The translations under genes and the position numbers were made by a program. Under the pieces are notes generated by a model. That model made no database searches. It saw only the letters and a program-made list of their open reading frames with translations, and was not told the origin of the DNA. Positions 35,877 through 45,661 of a stretch of 64,000 nucleotides of DNA are shown here, piece after piece (position 1 is the stretch's first letter; each line of letters opens with the position of its first letter). This DNA comes from Nostoc sp. NIES-4103 (lineage in GTDB: Bacteria > Cyanobacteriota > Cyanobacteriia > Cyanobacteriales > Nostocaceae). The stretch is taken from contig NZ_AP018288.1 in NCBI RefSeq assembly GCF_002368335.1, positions 3,863,044-3,927,043 of the forward strand. Direction: 5' to 3'.

Positions 35877-37349
35877 TTATCTCACTAAAAGCTGAGTTTG
35901 CTGAATACTTGGCAAAGGAGGCAGTGGTTGGTTGCTAAAATTAGGATGTTGGGCATCAATTTGGTGTGCCTTTTTCACAAGCTGATCAAATGCAAGATTA
36001 GTAAGTTTTAATTGATTAAAAAATAGCTGTGTATCAACAAGATGAGTTGTTGGTAACTGGTATCCGATTTCTTTGAAAACTAAACCAAGAGGCACATTAA
36101 TTTCATCTTGAAGTTTAAGATATCGAGAGAACATTGGCGCGTAAGCTGCAATCACTGAACCAACACCACCTCTAATCTGCGACCATCCAATATAGTACAG
36201 TCCTTTATAATCATCCAGAAACGAATCTGCATAACATTTGACTACTGAACCTTCAACGCGCTGAAGTTCTGGAGGTAGGAATGGATAAGCCATATAGTAA
36301 CCTGTTGCACATACGATCAAATCAAAAGCTTCTCGACTACCATCAACAAATTCAACTTCCCAGCCATCAAGACGTTTCACAGCAGGCTTAGCAGTGATTC
36401 TTCCATGTTTGAGATAATAGGGCACCTCACTGTTAATAGTAGGGTGTTTCTCGAAAAGCCGATGTTTGGGTTTGGTTAAACCATAATCTTCGTGGCTACC
36501 GAAACTCAGACGTATGATTGCATACACTGTTAGCCGTGCTAACCATTGTGGCGATCGCAATTTCGGTACATCAGTAATGGAAACTCCAGCAAAATGGCGA
36601 CTGAAAGTCTCACCTATACTTTCCAGACTTCTCAACCGCTGTAACCATTTTGGCAATTTATTTCCAGGGAAATCTGCAACTGGAATGCCGGCAAATGTCT
36701 TGGGGATAAACCAAACTGATTCGCGCATACTCAGAACAGACTTAGCACCAATACGGGCTGCTTCTGCGGCGATATCACAAGCTGAATTTCCAGCACCAAT
36801 TACCAAAACTCGTTTTCCACGCAGTTGATCTGGATGCTTGTAATCTTTAGAATGGATGATTTCACCATGGAATTTTCCCTCAAATTTGGGAAAACGTTTG
36901 CACCAGTGATGGCCATTGCACATCACCACCCCTTTATAGATTCGCTGTTCTCCATCAGCAAAGGAGACTTCCCAAAGATTGTTTTCAACTGGGCGTACAT
37001 AACTAACTGTACGATTCAGTTGAATATTTTCTCGCAAATCAAAGCGATCGGCAAAGGCGTTTAAATAATCCCGCATGTTCTGGGCACTGGGAAAGTCGGG
37101 ATAATCATCTGGCATGGGGAAATGAGTAAACTGGGTAATCTTGCGTGACGAAATAATGTGTGCAGTTTCGTAAACGCCATGATACCAATTGCCGCCGATA
37201 TCATCACTGGCATCAACTTGATCGTATGGGATATCAGCAGCTTTGAGTGCCCCAGCCATACCCAACCCGACAAAACCAGCCCCGATAACCAGATGTTTAT
37301 CAGCGGTATCGCCCATGTGAATTTTACTAGATTTACTTTCCTTGACCAC
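35877..37349 (-). CDS. Flavin-containing monooxygenase-like protein
   Basis: FAD/NADPH-dependent oxygenase of 490 residues. It has an FAD Rossmann motif VIGAGFVGLGMAG (about 21-33), the FMO fingerprint FEGKFHGEIIHSKDY (F-x-G-x(3)-H-x(3)-H-x(3)-Y type), and a NADPH Rossmann motif VLVIGAGNSACDIAAEA. The GTG at 37349 lies 7 nt after a strong GGAGG inside the end of the SDR gene and overlaps it by 17 bp, so I accept GTG over the ATG at 37316, which lacks a good site. Likely a Baeyer-Villiger or FMO-type oxygenase; substrate unknown. Confidence 0.88.
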   Translation of the reverse strand: MVKESKSSKIHMGDTADKHLVIGAGFVGLGMAGALKAADIPYDQVDASDDIGGNWYHGVYETAHIISSRKITQFTHFPMPDDYPDFPSAQNMRDYLNAFADRFDLRENIQLNRTVSYVRPVENNLWEVSFADGEQRIYKGVVMCNGHHWCKRFPKFEGKFHGEIIHSKDYKHPDQLRGKRVLVIGAGNSACDIAAEAARIGAKSVLSMRESVWFIPKTFAGIPVADFPGNKLPKWLQRLRSLESIGETFSRHFAGVSITDVPKLRSPQWLARLTVYAIIRLSFGSHEDYGLTKPKHRLFEKHPTINSEVPYYLKHGRITAKPAVKRLDGWEVEFVDGSREAFDLIVCATGYYMAYPFLPPELQRVEGSVVKCYADSFLDDYKGLYYIGWSQIRGGVGSVIAAYAPMFSRYLKLQDEINVPLGLVFKEIGYQLPTTHLVDTQLFFNQLKLTNLAFDQLVKKAHQIDAQHPNFSNQPLPPLPSIQQTQLLVR

Positions 37350-38157
37350 CTTTCAACCTCCTAACTAATTCATTATTAATCGAGTGCAATATTTGAGGAA
37401 AATATCGTTTGAGAAGATGGGCATTTTTAGCTGAAGCATCGGGAAAAACATGTAATTTGTTTTGAATAATTCCTTTAATGGTGGCACGCATGACTTTAGC
37501 CGGATCGGTTGCCACATTTTGTGGAAAATCGTAGCTATTCTTGCCAAAACTGCCAAATCGTTCACATTGCAGAATTGGGGTACGGCTAAAAAAGGGATAA
37601 ACAGCCGTCACCTTTACATTGTAATCTTTTACTTCATGGAAAAATCCTTCACTGAACCCACGTAAACCAAATTTGCTGGCTGAGTAAGCAGTTAATCCAG
37701 GTGATGCCCACCAGCCTGCTAGGGATGCTATGTTGACAATGTGACCCTTTTGACGGGCAATCATGTCAGTAGCAAATAAAGCACTTAACCGCATCGGTGT
37801 TAGCAAGTTGATTTGCATCAGACGTTCCCATTTTTCATGGGGAATTTCGTCCAGGCGTCCAAAAAGTGCAATCCCGGCATTATTAATCAAAATATCAATG
37901 GGGATATTGAGGGCTTTCACCTGACTGTAAAGGATTTCACATCCTTCACGGGTAGAGAGATCAATAGCAAAGCAAGCGAGTATTTCACCTGTAGTCACTT
38001 GGCGCTGAATTACTGCAACTCGTTCACGCAAAACAGCTTCATCCAAATCGGTTAAAATCAGTTGGCTACCAGCTTCTAACAACTGTCGAGTCAGTTCTTG
38101 TCCAAACCCACCAGCTGCACCCGTAATCAGCACAACCGCCTTGTCTAACTGAGTCAT
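37333..38157 (-). CDS. Short-chain dehydrogenase/reductase
   Basis: NAD(P)-dependent oxidoreductase of 274 residues: cofactor motif ITGAAGGFGQELTRQL (about 11-26), NNAGIALFG, and catalytic Ser/Tyr/Lys with YSASKFGLRGFSEGFF. A C-terminal extension (KVMRATIKGIIQNKLHVFP) is like the dehydrogenases next to FMO-type oxygenases. It leads the minus-strand operon SDR-FMO-HD, and its end holds the ribosome-binding site of the FMO gene. Substrate unknown. Confidence 0.88.
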   Translation of the reverse strand: MTQLDKAVVLITGAAGGFGQELTRQLLEAGSQLILTDLDEAVLRERVAVIQRQVTTGEILACFAIDLSTREGCEILYSQVKALNIPIDILINNAGIALFGRLDEIPHEKWERLMQINLLTPMRLSALFATDMIARQKGHIVNIASLAGWWASPGLTAYSASKFGLRGFSEGFFHEVKDYNVKVTAVYPFFSRTPILQCERFGSFGKNSYDFPQNVATDPAKVMRATIKGIIQNKLHVFPDASAKNAHLLKRYFPQILHSINNELVRRLKGGQGK

Positions 38158-38475
38158 ATTTTTGTGCCAAATTATTAATTAATAATATTGATGCAAATAT
38201 TTTGTTTCATGGCTTTAAGACATTGAAAATAAACAATAAAAGACATCAAAGCTAAGTTTTTGTAAAAATCGGCATTCAAACACATTCAAAATACTTCTTG
38301 CGGAGGTTTACGGTATGGGGTTGGCTACTTTACCAGCACCACAGTAAAACAGTATTACAGTTTGCGTAAAAATTCTCTAGGACAAAACGTAAGTACAGTT
38401 ACGTTTTATATGTGGTGGCAGCAAAATTAAAGAGTCAAAATAGAAGACGGGCATGGGGCATAGGGCATAGGGGAG

Positions 38476-38570
38476 GCAGTGCGGTCTTGGGGTTTCACGC
38501 CACTCCCCTCAAGTCGGGAAACCCGCCCACGGGGGTGGCTCCCCAAGTGGAGCAACTGCCGTCATTGAGT
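38476..38570. repeat. Long palindromic repeat upstream of putA
   Basis: GGCAGTGCGGTCTTGGGG at the left end pairs with CCCCAAGTGGAGCAACTGCC at the right. The nested-palindrome family is the one at 26316-26355, but here about 48 bp of G/C-rich sequence is inserted in the middle. It lies inside an open frame that precedes putA but is not part of the gene. Confidence 0.7.
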
Positions 38571-38639
38571 ATTAGGAAAAATCTTCCCCAGTACCCAGTC
38601 CCCAGTCCCCAGTCCCTAAAATTAAGGAGATTACTAACA

Positions 38640-41600
38640 GTGGTATTACAAGTAAAAACAAGCACCTACGAAGCTAAAACTCAAGAAATTGCTAAACAAC
38701 TTCTCGCAGCAACTCAAGAAAATCGCTCTTTTTTTGCTAGCTTGCGCGATCAAATGCGCTGGGATGATAAATTACTCGCTTGGGCGATGAGTAATCCAGG
38801 TTTGCGGGTGCAACTATTTCGCTTTATTGACACTCTACCCGCGTTACGCAGTAAACCAGAAATTGCCGCCCATTTACAAGAATATCTGGGGGATGAGTCA
38901 GTAGAATTACCAGCAGCTTTAAAGGGCATACTCAATTATGCTAACCCTGACTCGATGCCGGCACAAGTTGCTGCTACAACTGTTGATACAGCTGTTGAAA
39001 CATTAGCTCATAAATATATTTCTGGTGAAAATATTAAACAAGTCATCAAAACAGTTGAACGCCTGCGAAAAGAAAAAATGGCTTTCACCATCGATTTATT
39101 GGGTGAGGCGGTAATTACTGAAGCTGAGGCGCAGTCTTATCTGGAACGCTATCTAGAATTGATGGAACAATTGGTAGAAGCATCGAAGAATTGGACAACA
39201 ATTCCGGCTATTGATGAGGCTGATGGTGAATCAATACCAAAAGTCCAAGTTTCTGTGAAGTTAACGGCGTTTTACTCGCAATTTGACCCTCTAGATGCTA
39301 AAGGTAGTGAGGAACGAGTTAGCGATCGCATTCGCATTCTGTTACGTCGTGCGAAGGAATTAGGCGCAGCTGTGCATTTTGATATGGAACAGTATGCGTA
39401 TAAGGATTTAATTCTAAATATTCTCAAAAAGTTGTTGCTGGAAGATGAGTTTAGGCAACGCACAGATATTGGTATCACCATTCAAGCATATTTACGGGAT
39501 AGCTTAGAAGATGCTAAAGATGTGATTGCTTGGTTGAAGCAACGCGATTATCCTCTAACTATCCGTTTGGTGAAAGGCGCATATTGGGATCAGGAAACTA
39601 TCAAGGCTGCACAAAAACATTGGCCACAACCGGTTTATAACGATAAAGCAGCAACTGATGCGAATTTTGAGGCGATTACTCAGTTGTTGTTGGAAAATCA
39701 TCAATATGTCTATGCTGCCATTGGTAGCCATAATGTGCGATCGCAAGCGCGTGCTATAGCCATAGCTGAAAGTTTAAATGTCCCTCGCCGTGCTTTTGAA
39801 ATGCAGGTGCTTTACGGGATGGGGGATAAGTTGGCGAAGGCTTTGGTTGATCGGGGTTATCGGGTAAGGGTTTATTGTCCTTATGGGGAGTTACTTCCAG
39901 GGATGGCTTATCTGATTCGCCGTTTGTTGGAAAATACTGCTAATAGTTCTTTTTTACGGCAAAATCTGGAAAATCGACCTGTTGAGGAGTTGATCGCGGC
40001 ACCGGATGTGGAATTGTCTCGCGCAAAGGCAAGGCAGGGCGTTGCGGGGGTTCCCCCCGTTGTAGCCACTGCCGCGCAAAAGCGCGAAGAGGAAGGCGCA
40101 GGGTTTGTTGGGGTGGCGGATACGGATTATGCGGTGGAGGAGGAGAGGAAGGAGGCTGATGAGGCTTTTCGATCTGTTCGAGGGGAGTTTGGGAGAAGGT
40201 ATTTGCCTTTGATTAATGGGGAGTATGTCCAGACAAAGGAAAGTGTTGATTCTGTGAATCCTTCTCGTTTTAGTGAGGTGATTGGGAAGGTTGGGTTGAT
40301 TAGTGTGGAACAGGCGCAAGAGGCGATGCAAGCTGCGAAGGCTGCTTTTCCTGGTTGGCGGAAGACGCCGGCGAAGCAACGTGCTGGAGTGTTACGGAAG
40401 GCTGCTGATTTGATGGAACAACGCCGTGCTGAACTTTCTGCTTGGATTGTTTTGGAAGTCGGGAAGCCTGTGAAGGAAGCGGATGCTGAGGTTTCTGAGG
40501 CGATAGATTTCTGCCGCTATTATGCTGATGAAATGGAACGGTTGGATTTAGGTGTAATTTATGACGTACCAGGAGAGACGAATCGTTATATTTACCAGCC
40601 ACGAGGAATTGCTGTGGTGATTTCTCCTTGGAATTTTCCTTTAGCGATCGCTTGTGGGATGACTGTGGCAGCACTGGTTACTGGCAATTGTACTCTGCTC
40701 AAACCTGCTGAAACTTCTTCTGTAATTGCGGCGAAATTTACGGAAGTTTTGGTAGATGCTGGCATTCCTAAAGGTGTTTTTCAATACGTTCCTGGTAAGG
40801 GTTCGCAAGTCGGTGCTTACTTGGTAAATCACCCTGATACTCATGTGATTGCTTTTACTGGTTCTCAGGAAGTGGGTTGTCGGATTTTCGCGGAAGCTGC
40901 AACGCTCAAACCAGGGCAAAGGCATATGAAGCGGGTGATTGCGGAAATGGGGGGTAAGAATGCGATCATTATTGATGAGAGTGCTGATTTAGACCAAGCT
41001 GTGATAGGCGTGGTACAGTCAGCATTTGGTTACAGTGGACAAAAATGTTCAGCTTGTTCGCGAGCGATCGTGGTGGAACCGATTTATGATGCTTTTGTGC
41101 GGCGGTTGGTGGAAGCGACAAAATCACTCAATATTGGCGAGGCGGAGTTACCTAGTACTCAAGTCGGCCCGGTAATTGATGCGAATGCGCGCGATCGCAT
41201 CCGTGAGTATATTGAGAAGGGTAAGGCAGAAGCACAATTGGCTTTGGAGTTACCAGCACCGGAACAAGGTTATTTTATCGGGCCTGTGATCTTTAGTGAG
41301 GTGCCACCAAATGGCATAATTGCTCAGCAAGAAATTTTTGGCCCTGTGCTGGCGGTGACAAAGGTGAAGGATTTTGCGTCAGCTTTAGCAGTCGCTAACG
41401 GAACTAACTACGCTTTAACGGGTGGACTTTATTCCAGAACGCCTTCTCACATTCAACAAGCACAGGAAGAGTTTGAAGTGGGGAATTTGTACATTAACCG
41501 TACCATCACGGGTGCTATTGTTGCACGGCAACCTTTTGGTGGATTCAAACTTTCTGGTGTTGGTTCTAAAGCTGGAGGCCCTGATTATCTGCTACAGTTT

Positions 41601-41669
41601 TTGGAACCGCGCACGGTGACGGAGAATATTCAGCGTCAAGGTTTTGCACCAATTGATGGTGCTGATTAA
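38640..41669 (+). CDS. putA: Bifunctional proline dehydrogenase / glutamate semialdehyde dehydrogenase
   Basis: Oxidises proline to glutamate in two steps. The PRODH barrel (about residues 150-450) shows RLVKGAYWD, GSHNVRSQARAIA, FEMQVLYGMGD and YCPYGELLPGMAYL. The P5C dehydrogenase (about 530-1000) shows SPWNFPLAIACGM, catalytic Glu769 in AEMGGKN and Cys803 in YSGQKCSACSR. Length is 1009 residues. The start is GTG at 38640, 10 nt after AAGGAG; the frame upstream is repeat-derived. Residues about 461-484 in the linker are encoded by a palindromic repeat (40020-40090). Confidence 0.95.
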   Translation: MVLQVKTSTYEAKTQEIAKQLLAATQENRSFFASLRDQMRWDDKLLAWAMSNPGLRVQLFRFIDTLPALRSKPEIAAHLQEYLGDESVELPAALKGILNYANPDSMPAQVAATTVDTAVETLAHKYISGENIKQVIKTVERLRKEKMAFTIDLLGEAVITEAEAQSYLERYLELMEQLVEASKNWTTIPAIDEADGESIPKVQVSVKLTAFYSQFDPLDAKGSEERVSDRIRILLRRAKELGAAVHFDMEQYAYKDLILNILKKLLLEDEFRQRTDIGITIQAYLRDSLEDAKDVIAWLKQRDYPLTIRLVKGAYWDQETIKAAQKHWPQPVYNDKAATDANFEAITQLLLENHQYVYAAIGSHNVRSQARAIAIAESLNVPRRAFEMQVLYGMGDKLAKALVDRGYRVRVYCPYGELLPGMAYLIRRLLENTANSSFLRQNLENRPVEELIAAPDVELSRAKARQGVAGVPPVVATAAQKREEEGAGFVGVADTDYAVEEERKEADEAFRSVRGEFGRRYLPLINGEYVQTKESVDSVNPSRFSEVIGKVGLISVEQAQEAMQAAKAAFPGWRKTPAKQRAGVLRKAADLMEQRRAELSAWIVLEVGKPVKEADAEVSEAIDFCRYYADEMERLDLGVIYDVPGETNRYIYQPRGIAVVISPWNFPLAIACGMTVAALVTGNCTLLKPAETSSVIAAKFTEVLVDAGIPKGVFQYVPGKGSQVGAYLVNHPDTHVIAFTGSQEVGCRIFAEAATLKPGQRHMKRVIAEMGGKNAIIIDESADLDQAVIGVVQSAFGYSGQKCSACSRAIVVEPIYDAFVRRLVEATKSLNIGEAELPSTQVGPVIDANARDRIREYIEKGKAEAQLALELPAPEQGYFIGPVIFSEVPPNGIIAQQEIFGPVLAVTKVKDFASALAVANGTNYALTGGLYSRTPSHIQQAQEEFEVGNLYINRTITGAIVARQPFGGFKLSGVGSKAGGPDYLLQFLEPRTVTENIQRQGFAPIDGAD
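40020..40090. repeat. Palindromic repeat inserted in frame within putA
   Basis: The core at 40044-40062 (GCGGGGGTTCCCCCCGTTG) is the exact reverse complement of an intergenic repeat core at 5334-5352. Flanks such as GCGCAAAGGC and GCGCAAAAGCGC add more self-complementarity. It adds low-complexity residues between the PRODH and P5CDH domains. Confidence 0.75.
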
Positions 41670-41689
41670 TTAAACTGGGTACTGGGGAT

Positions 41690-41740
41690 TGGGAAAACTC
41701 TTTCCCAGTCCCCAGTACCCAGTACCTAATCACTAATCTT
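41690..41740. repeat. ACTGGG/CCCAGT heptamer repeats after putA
   Basis: ACTGGGTACTGGGGATTGGG and CCCAGTCCCCAGTACCCAGT words face each other and could form a stem that ends the putA transcript. A CAGAGGCACAGAGAACGCAG dispersed repeat follows at about 41766-41785. Confidence 0.6.
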
Positions 41741-41798
41741 ATGCCCTGCTGATTTTATAATCGAACCACAGAGGCACAGAGAACGCAGAGAGTTTTTT

Positions 41799-42233
41799 AT
41801 GAGCGATGTGATTATTAAGGTTGTAGATTTGGCTGAAGAATTTGCTGCAATTAAAGGAATTAGGATTGCGGTATTTCAGGATGAACAAGGGGTAGATTCG
41901 GCTTTAGAGTTTGATGGCAAAGATGATATATCTCAGCATTTAATCGCTTATTTGGATGATCAAGCTGTGGGTACTGCTAGAATTAGATATTTGGATGAGC
42001 AAACTGCCAAAGTAGAAAGACTTGCGGTTTTATCCAACGCTAGAGGCTACGGTATTGGTAAGAAAATTATGGAGAAGGCACTCTTAGTTATAGCTAGCCA
42101 AAATATTTCAGAAGTAGTCGTTCATGCTCAAGAATATATTAAAGGTTTGTATGAAAAATTAGATTTTATAGCAGTAGGACAAATATTTGAAGAAGCTGGT
42201 ATTTCTCATGTGGAAATGAGGAAAAAATTATAG
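41799..42233 (+). CDS. GNAT family N-acetyltransferase (ElaA/YjcF-like)
   Basis: Protein of 144 residues. The N-terminal segment IRIAVFQDEQGVDSALEFDG is typical of small ElaA-like acetyltransferases. The acetyl-CoA pyrophosphate loop is NARGYGIGKKIMEKAL (about 85-100), and the C-terminal part ends in EEAGISHVEMRKKL. It transfers an acetyl group to an amine; the acceptor is unknown. It begins 130 bp after putA on the same strand and is convergent with the histidine kinase gene. Confidence 0.85.
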   Translation: MSDVIIKVVDLAEEFAAIKGIRIAVFQDEQGVDSALEFDGKDDISQHLIAYLDDQAVGTARIRYLDEQTAKVERLAVLSNARGYGIGKKIMEKALLVIASQNISEVVVHAQEYIKGLYEKLDFIAVGQIFEEAGISHVEMRKKL

Positions 42234-42256
42234 TTTTATAGTGTAGTAACTTTTGA

Positions 42257-44629
42257 TTAACTCAAATATTGTTTCAGCATAGTTTCTAATTGAACTATAC
42301 GAATTGGCTTGAGGAGATACTCATTAGCACTAGCTTCTAAACTACTAGCTTTTTCTAAAGTCAGTTCTTTAGTAGTTGTCATCACTACAGGCAAGTTTTG
42401 CAAATCAGCTTCTTCTCTGATTATTTTCAGGATATCCCAGCTACAGACATCTCCTATTAACTGTCCATCCAACACAATTAAATCTGGTTTTAGGCTTCGT
42501 ACCTGTTCTAAAAAGCTGTCACCGTTGTTGATCCACTCGACTTGATAACCAATTATTTGCAAATAATCTTGCAAAAAAGTACCAGCGTTTTCTTCTTGCT
42601 CCACCAGCAATATGCGTTTTTTAGGGATAGAAACAGAAGGATATAATATTACTTCCTCATCTTCCTTATCTCCCTCATATCCCTCATCTTTTTGCGCTGG
42701 GTCTGGCAAAAATAATGTGAATTGGCTGCCTTCTCCTGGAGTTGATACAACTGTCACATCTCCACCATGCAAACGTGCTAGTTTGCGTGTCAAAGCCAAA
42801 CCTAAGCCAGTGCCTTCATACTGGCGATTTAACCTACTATCCAGTTGTTTAAACGGTTCAAAGAGAAATTGAAACTGATTTGGATCAATCCCAATACCAG
42901 TATCTGAAACTGTAAATTTAATGCCTTCAGGGACTTTTTTAATTGACAAAGATACCTCACCCGCTGAGGTAAATTTAACGGCATTAGTCAGCAGATTAAG
43001 GAGCATTTGCTTAATCCGTCGCGCATCGGCAATGCAGACTTCTGCTTTTGGATCAATTTCACTTGTGATTAATAATCCCTTTGCTAAGGCGCGATCGCGC
43101 ACTGACGATAGAACATAATTACACAACTCTGGCACTGATAAAGGTATTAAAGAAAGTTCTTCTTTGCCTGCTTCCACCTTAGATAGGTCAAGGATATCGT
43201 TAATCACTGCCAGCAGATGTTCACCACTGCTATATATACAACTGATATATTCTTTTTGTTTCTCATTGAGAGAGCCAACGATTTCTTGTTGCAACAACTG
43301 CGATAAGCCCATAATTGCATTCAAAGGTGTTCTTAATTCATGGCTCATAGTTGCCAAAAATTCACTTTTTGCTCTACTCCCAGCTTCTGCGGCTGATTGA
43401 GAAGCACGTAGTTTTGATTCTGTTTGTTTGCGTTCAGTAATATCCTCAACCATGGCTAGGAAAAACTCAGGCTCACCATCACTGCCTGGAATTATCGAAA
43501 CACAAAGGTGAGTCCACACTAACTCACCATCTTTATGCAAAAAGCGTCTTTCAATTTCAATGCCATTTTTGTTAACTCCTCGCTTTGCGTCTTTTCCCGT
43601 TCCTGACATTAATTGTCTGTAAAGTGCTAAATCTCCTCTTTGGTGTGAAATGTAATCTGTAAAACGCTTACCGCACAGCTCTTGGCGGCTGTACCCCAAA
43701 ATTTGACACAGCGCCGGATTAATATCTACTATTTGTGCTTTCATATCTATTAATCCGATGCCAATGGAGGAACGGTCAAAAATCGCTCTAAATTGCGCCT
43801 CACTTTTTCGCAGTGCTTCTTGTGCAGCGTTGCGCTCACTCGCTTCTATGGCTAGTGCCACACAATCTGCGATAGAGCCTGCAAAATTCTCTTCCTCTAA
43901 TGTCCACTGGCGAATGTTGCCAAAATGCTCATGGCTGACTATTCCCACTAAATTACCCCCCAACCAAATTTGTGTATGTAGTAGCGAGGCGATGTCAAAT
44001 ACAGAAAGATAAGATGTGGATAATTCTTGGGTTCTTTTGTCTTTAATAGCATCATTGACTGCAATAGTGCGTTCTTTTTCTAAAGCCTGAAAATAAGCAG
44101 GATAATTCGCTTTTAAAAAAGACCTACCAAAGGTATGCTCTTGTTGGCTCACATCATATAAATCGATGCATTGAATCACAGAGCGATCTTCGTTGTATAA
44201 CCACACGCCAACTCGCTGCACTAAGAGTGTCTTTGCTGCAACTTCTGTGATTTCCTTTAATGCCGTATTTAGGTTACCTGTTTGGAAGGTTTTATTCTTT
44301 GCCAATTGCTCTAATGCTTGGCTTTGTTTTCGGCGTTCGTTTTCTTTGATCTGCAAAGCCTCTTGAGCTTGTTGGTATTCTGTAATATTTTTAACTACCA
44401 TCACTTGCGTTTGTCGCCTCTGGTAAAAAAACACTTGACTTTGCAGTTCAACGGGAAAAGTAGAACCGTCTTTTGCAACTACAATTTCTTCATAGGGTTT
44501 TTCACAACAGTCAGATATATTTGTTCTCATCCAATTTTGTGATTTTCTTGTGTTGGTAAGTTCAAAGTAATTTTGGCTAATTAGTTGTGCAATTTCATTG
44601 TCTAGATCCCTCATCAGACAATGCCACAT
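42257..44629 (-). CDS. Hybrid histidine kinase (PAS-GAF-PAS-HisKA-HATPase-REC), N-terminally truncated
   Basis: Protein of 790 residues. A partial PAS domain (about 30-95, only the back half with EIVVAKDGSTFPVE) is followed by GAF (about 110-265) and PAS (275-405). HisKA has the phospho-His430 in FLATMSHELRTPLN. HATPase_c shows LLNLLTNAVKFT, VSDTGIGID and EGTGLGLALTRKL. A C-terminal receiver has a possible phospho-Asp in LIVLDG and Lys in YLLKPI, but the usual acidic pair is weak. The upstream DNA does not extend the first PAS in frame. It is a sensor without membrane helices; the signal is unknown. Confidence 0.88.
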   Translation of the reverse strand: MWHCLMRDLDNEIAQLISQNYFELTNTRKSQNWMRTNISDCCEKPYEEIVVAKDGSTFPVELQSQVFFYQRRQTQVMVVKNITEYQQAQEALQIKENERRKQSQALEQLAKNKTFQTGNLNTALKEITEVAAKTLLVQRVGVWLYNEDRSVIQCIDLYDVSQQEHTFGRSFLKANYPAYFQALEKERTIAVNDAIKDKRTQELSTSYLSVFDIASLLHTQIWLGGNLVGIVSHEHFGNIRQWTLEEENFAGSIADCVALAIEASERNAAQEALRKSEAQFRAIFDRSSIGIGLIDMKAQIVDINPALCQILGYSRQELCGKRFTDYISHQRGDLALYRQLMSGTGKDAKRGVNKNGIEIERRFLHKDGELVWTHLCVSIIPGSDGEPEFFLAMVEDITERKQTESKLRASQSAAEAGSRAKSEFLATMSHELRTPLNAIMGLSQLLQQEIVGSLNEKQKEYISCIYSSGEHLLAVINDILDLSKVEAGKEELSLIPLSVPELCNYVLSSVRDRALAKGLLITSEIDPKAEVCIADARRIKQMLLNLLTNAVKFTSAGEVSLSIKKVPEGIKFTVSDTGIGIDPNQFQFLFEPFKQLDSRLNRQYEGTGLGLALTRKLARLHGGDVTVVSTPGEGSQFTLFLPDPAQKDEGYEGDKEDEEVILYPSVSIPKKRILLVEQEENAGTFLQDYLQIIGYQVEWINNGDSFLEQVRSLKPDLIVLDGQLIGDVCSWDILKIIREEADLQNLPVVMTTTKELTLEKASSLEASANEYLLKPIRIVQLETMLKQYLS

Positions 44630-45661
44630 TGGAAGCTAGCGATACCTCTTGACTCATCCTTCAGGTACTCTACCATAGCCTATTATTCAGGTTATGCTTT
44701 GCAGTCTGTGCAGCCGCCTGGAAAAGCCAGTTGCTCTTGGGGTATAAATTCCTAGTATAAAAGAGCGAGTGCTGTCTCAGTGCTAAGGCTCTCCGCAAAC
44801 AATATATAATGTTTAAATATTTACTATGTTTCCAAAAGAAATTTCGTGTCAGAAAATCTATAAATTGCAGATTAAAACTACGTATAACTTCTAGGAATTG
44901 CTGAATCATCTGAAACTTTGGGTAAGAGGTAGTATGATATTGTGCTTGATGCCTGCTTTGAAATAACATGAAATACATTAACCTTGCATCACTCCTGAAG
45001 AATAAATCTGAAGCTGAAGGCTGAACTGCTATATAATTGTCATAAAACGGCATAAGGTTAATTATTTGATATTTCATGTTTCTTAGCTGTAAAGTAGCTT
45101 GGTTGCAAGAGTGATTATGATCAAGCAACTTTATAAAGACATAAGCAAAAGAGCAGATTTGCCCATCATGATAAATGAACTTCCTACGAGGGGGGAGTCA
45201 AAAGTTAAAAGTCAAAATTTAAAAATATTAAACCCCCTCGCTACGAATAAAAAAACAGTTTATTAATCAAAAGCTCGATTTGATAAGGCTTTGGGGAGCT
45301 ATTCAAAGTAATTAGAATACTGATTTTTTCACAGAATAAGAACATTAAGTTAAGCTAGCAACTTATTTTATTACAACTATTTTCATTTGAATAGAACACA
45401 ACGCCCGTCTCCAACTCTCCTCTCCTTACTAAGGAGAGGGACTGGGGGTGAGGTTCATTTAGCTGAAAAGTACTGCATATTTAGTAATAAATGTTACTCT
45501 TACAAAGATTATGTCTGGTGATTTATGCCTAATTTCTTAAGAATTACTTGACAACTTAGCGTTGGCTACTAAAACAGCAACGCATTCTTCTAGGGAAAGA
45601 TACTCGAAAAGTAAAAGTTTGTAAGAATTAAAGTAATAACAGCGGTTGTGGAGGTGGAGTA
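44630..45661. other. Long intergenic region without convincing gene
   Basis: About 1 kb between the histidine kinase start and the cobalamin-binding-like gene. It contains CTCTCCTTACTAAGGAGAGG (palindromic, near 45419), AT-rich sequence, and a repeat (AAAAGTTAAAAGTC). No recognisable cobalamin riboswitch motif was seen upstream of 45662. A 152-residue frame at 44670-45128 looks random. Confidence 0.45.

Noticed and set aside
38412..38639. Upstream 76 codons of the putA frame
   Set aside because: Repeat-derived sequence. A GTG with AAGGAG 10 nt before it gives a standard start at 38640.
44670..45128. A 152-residue minus-strand frame between the histidine kinase and the BtuF-like gene
   Set aside because: Composition is random-looking with many Leu/Phe/Tyr/His, no domain, no ribosome-binding site. 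I do not call it a gene.
45400..45661. Possible cobalamin riboswitch upstream of the BtuF-like gene
   Set aside because: I looked for the conserved B12-box pattern and did not find it. The palindromic CTCTCCTTACTAAGGAGAGG is a dispersed repeat.
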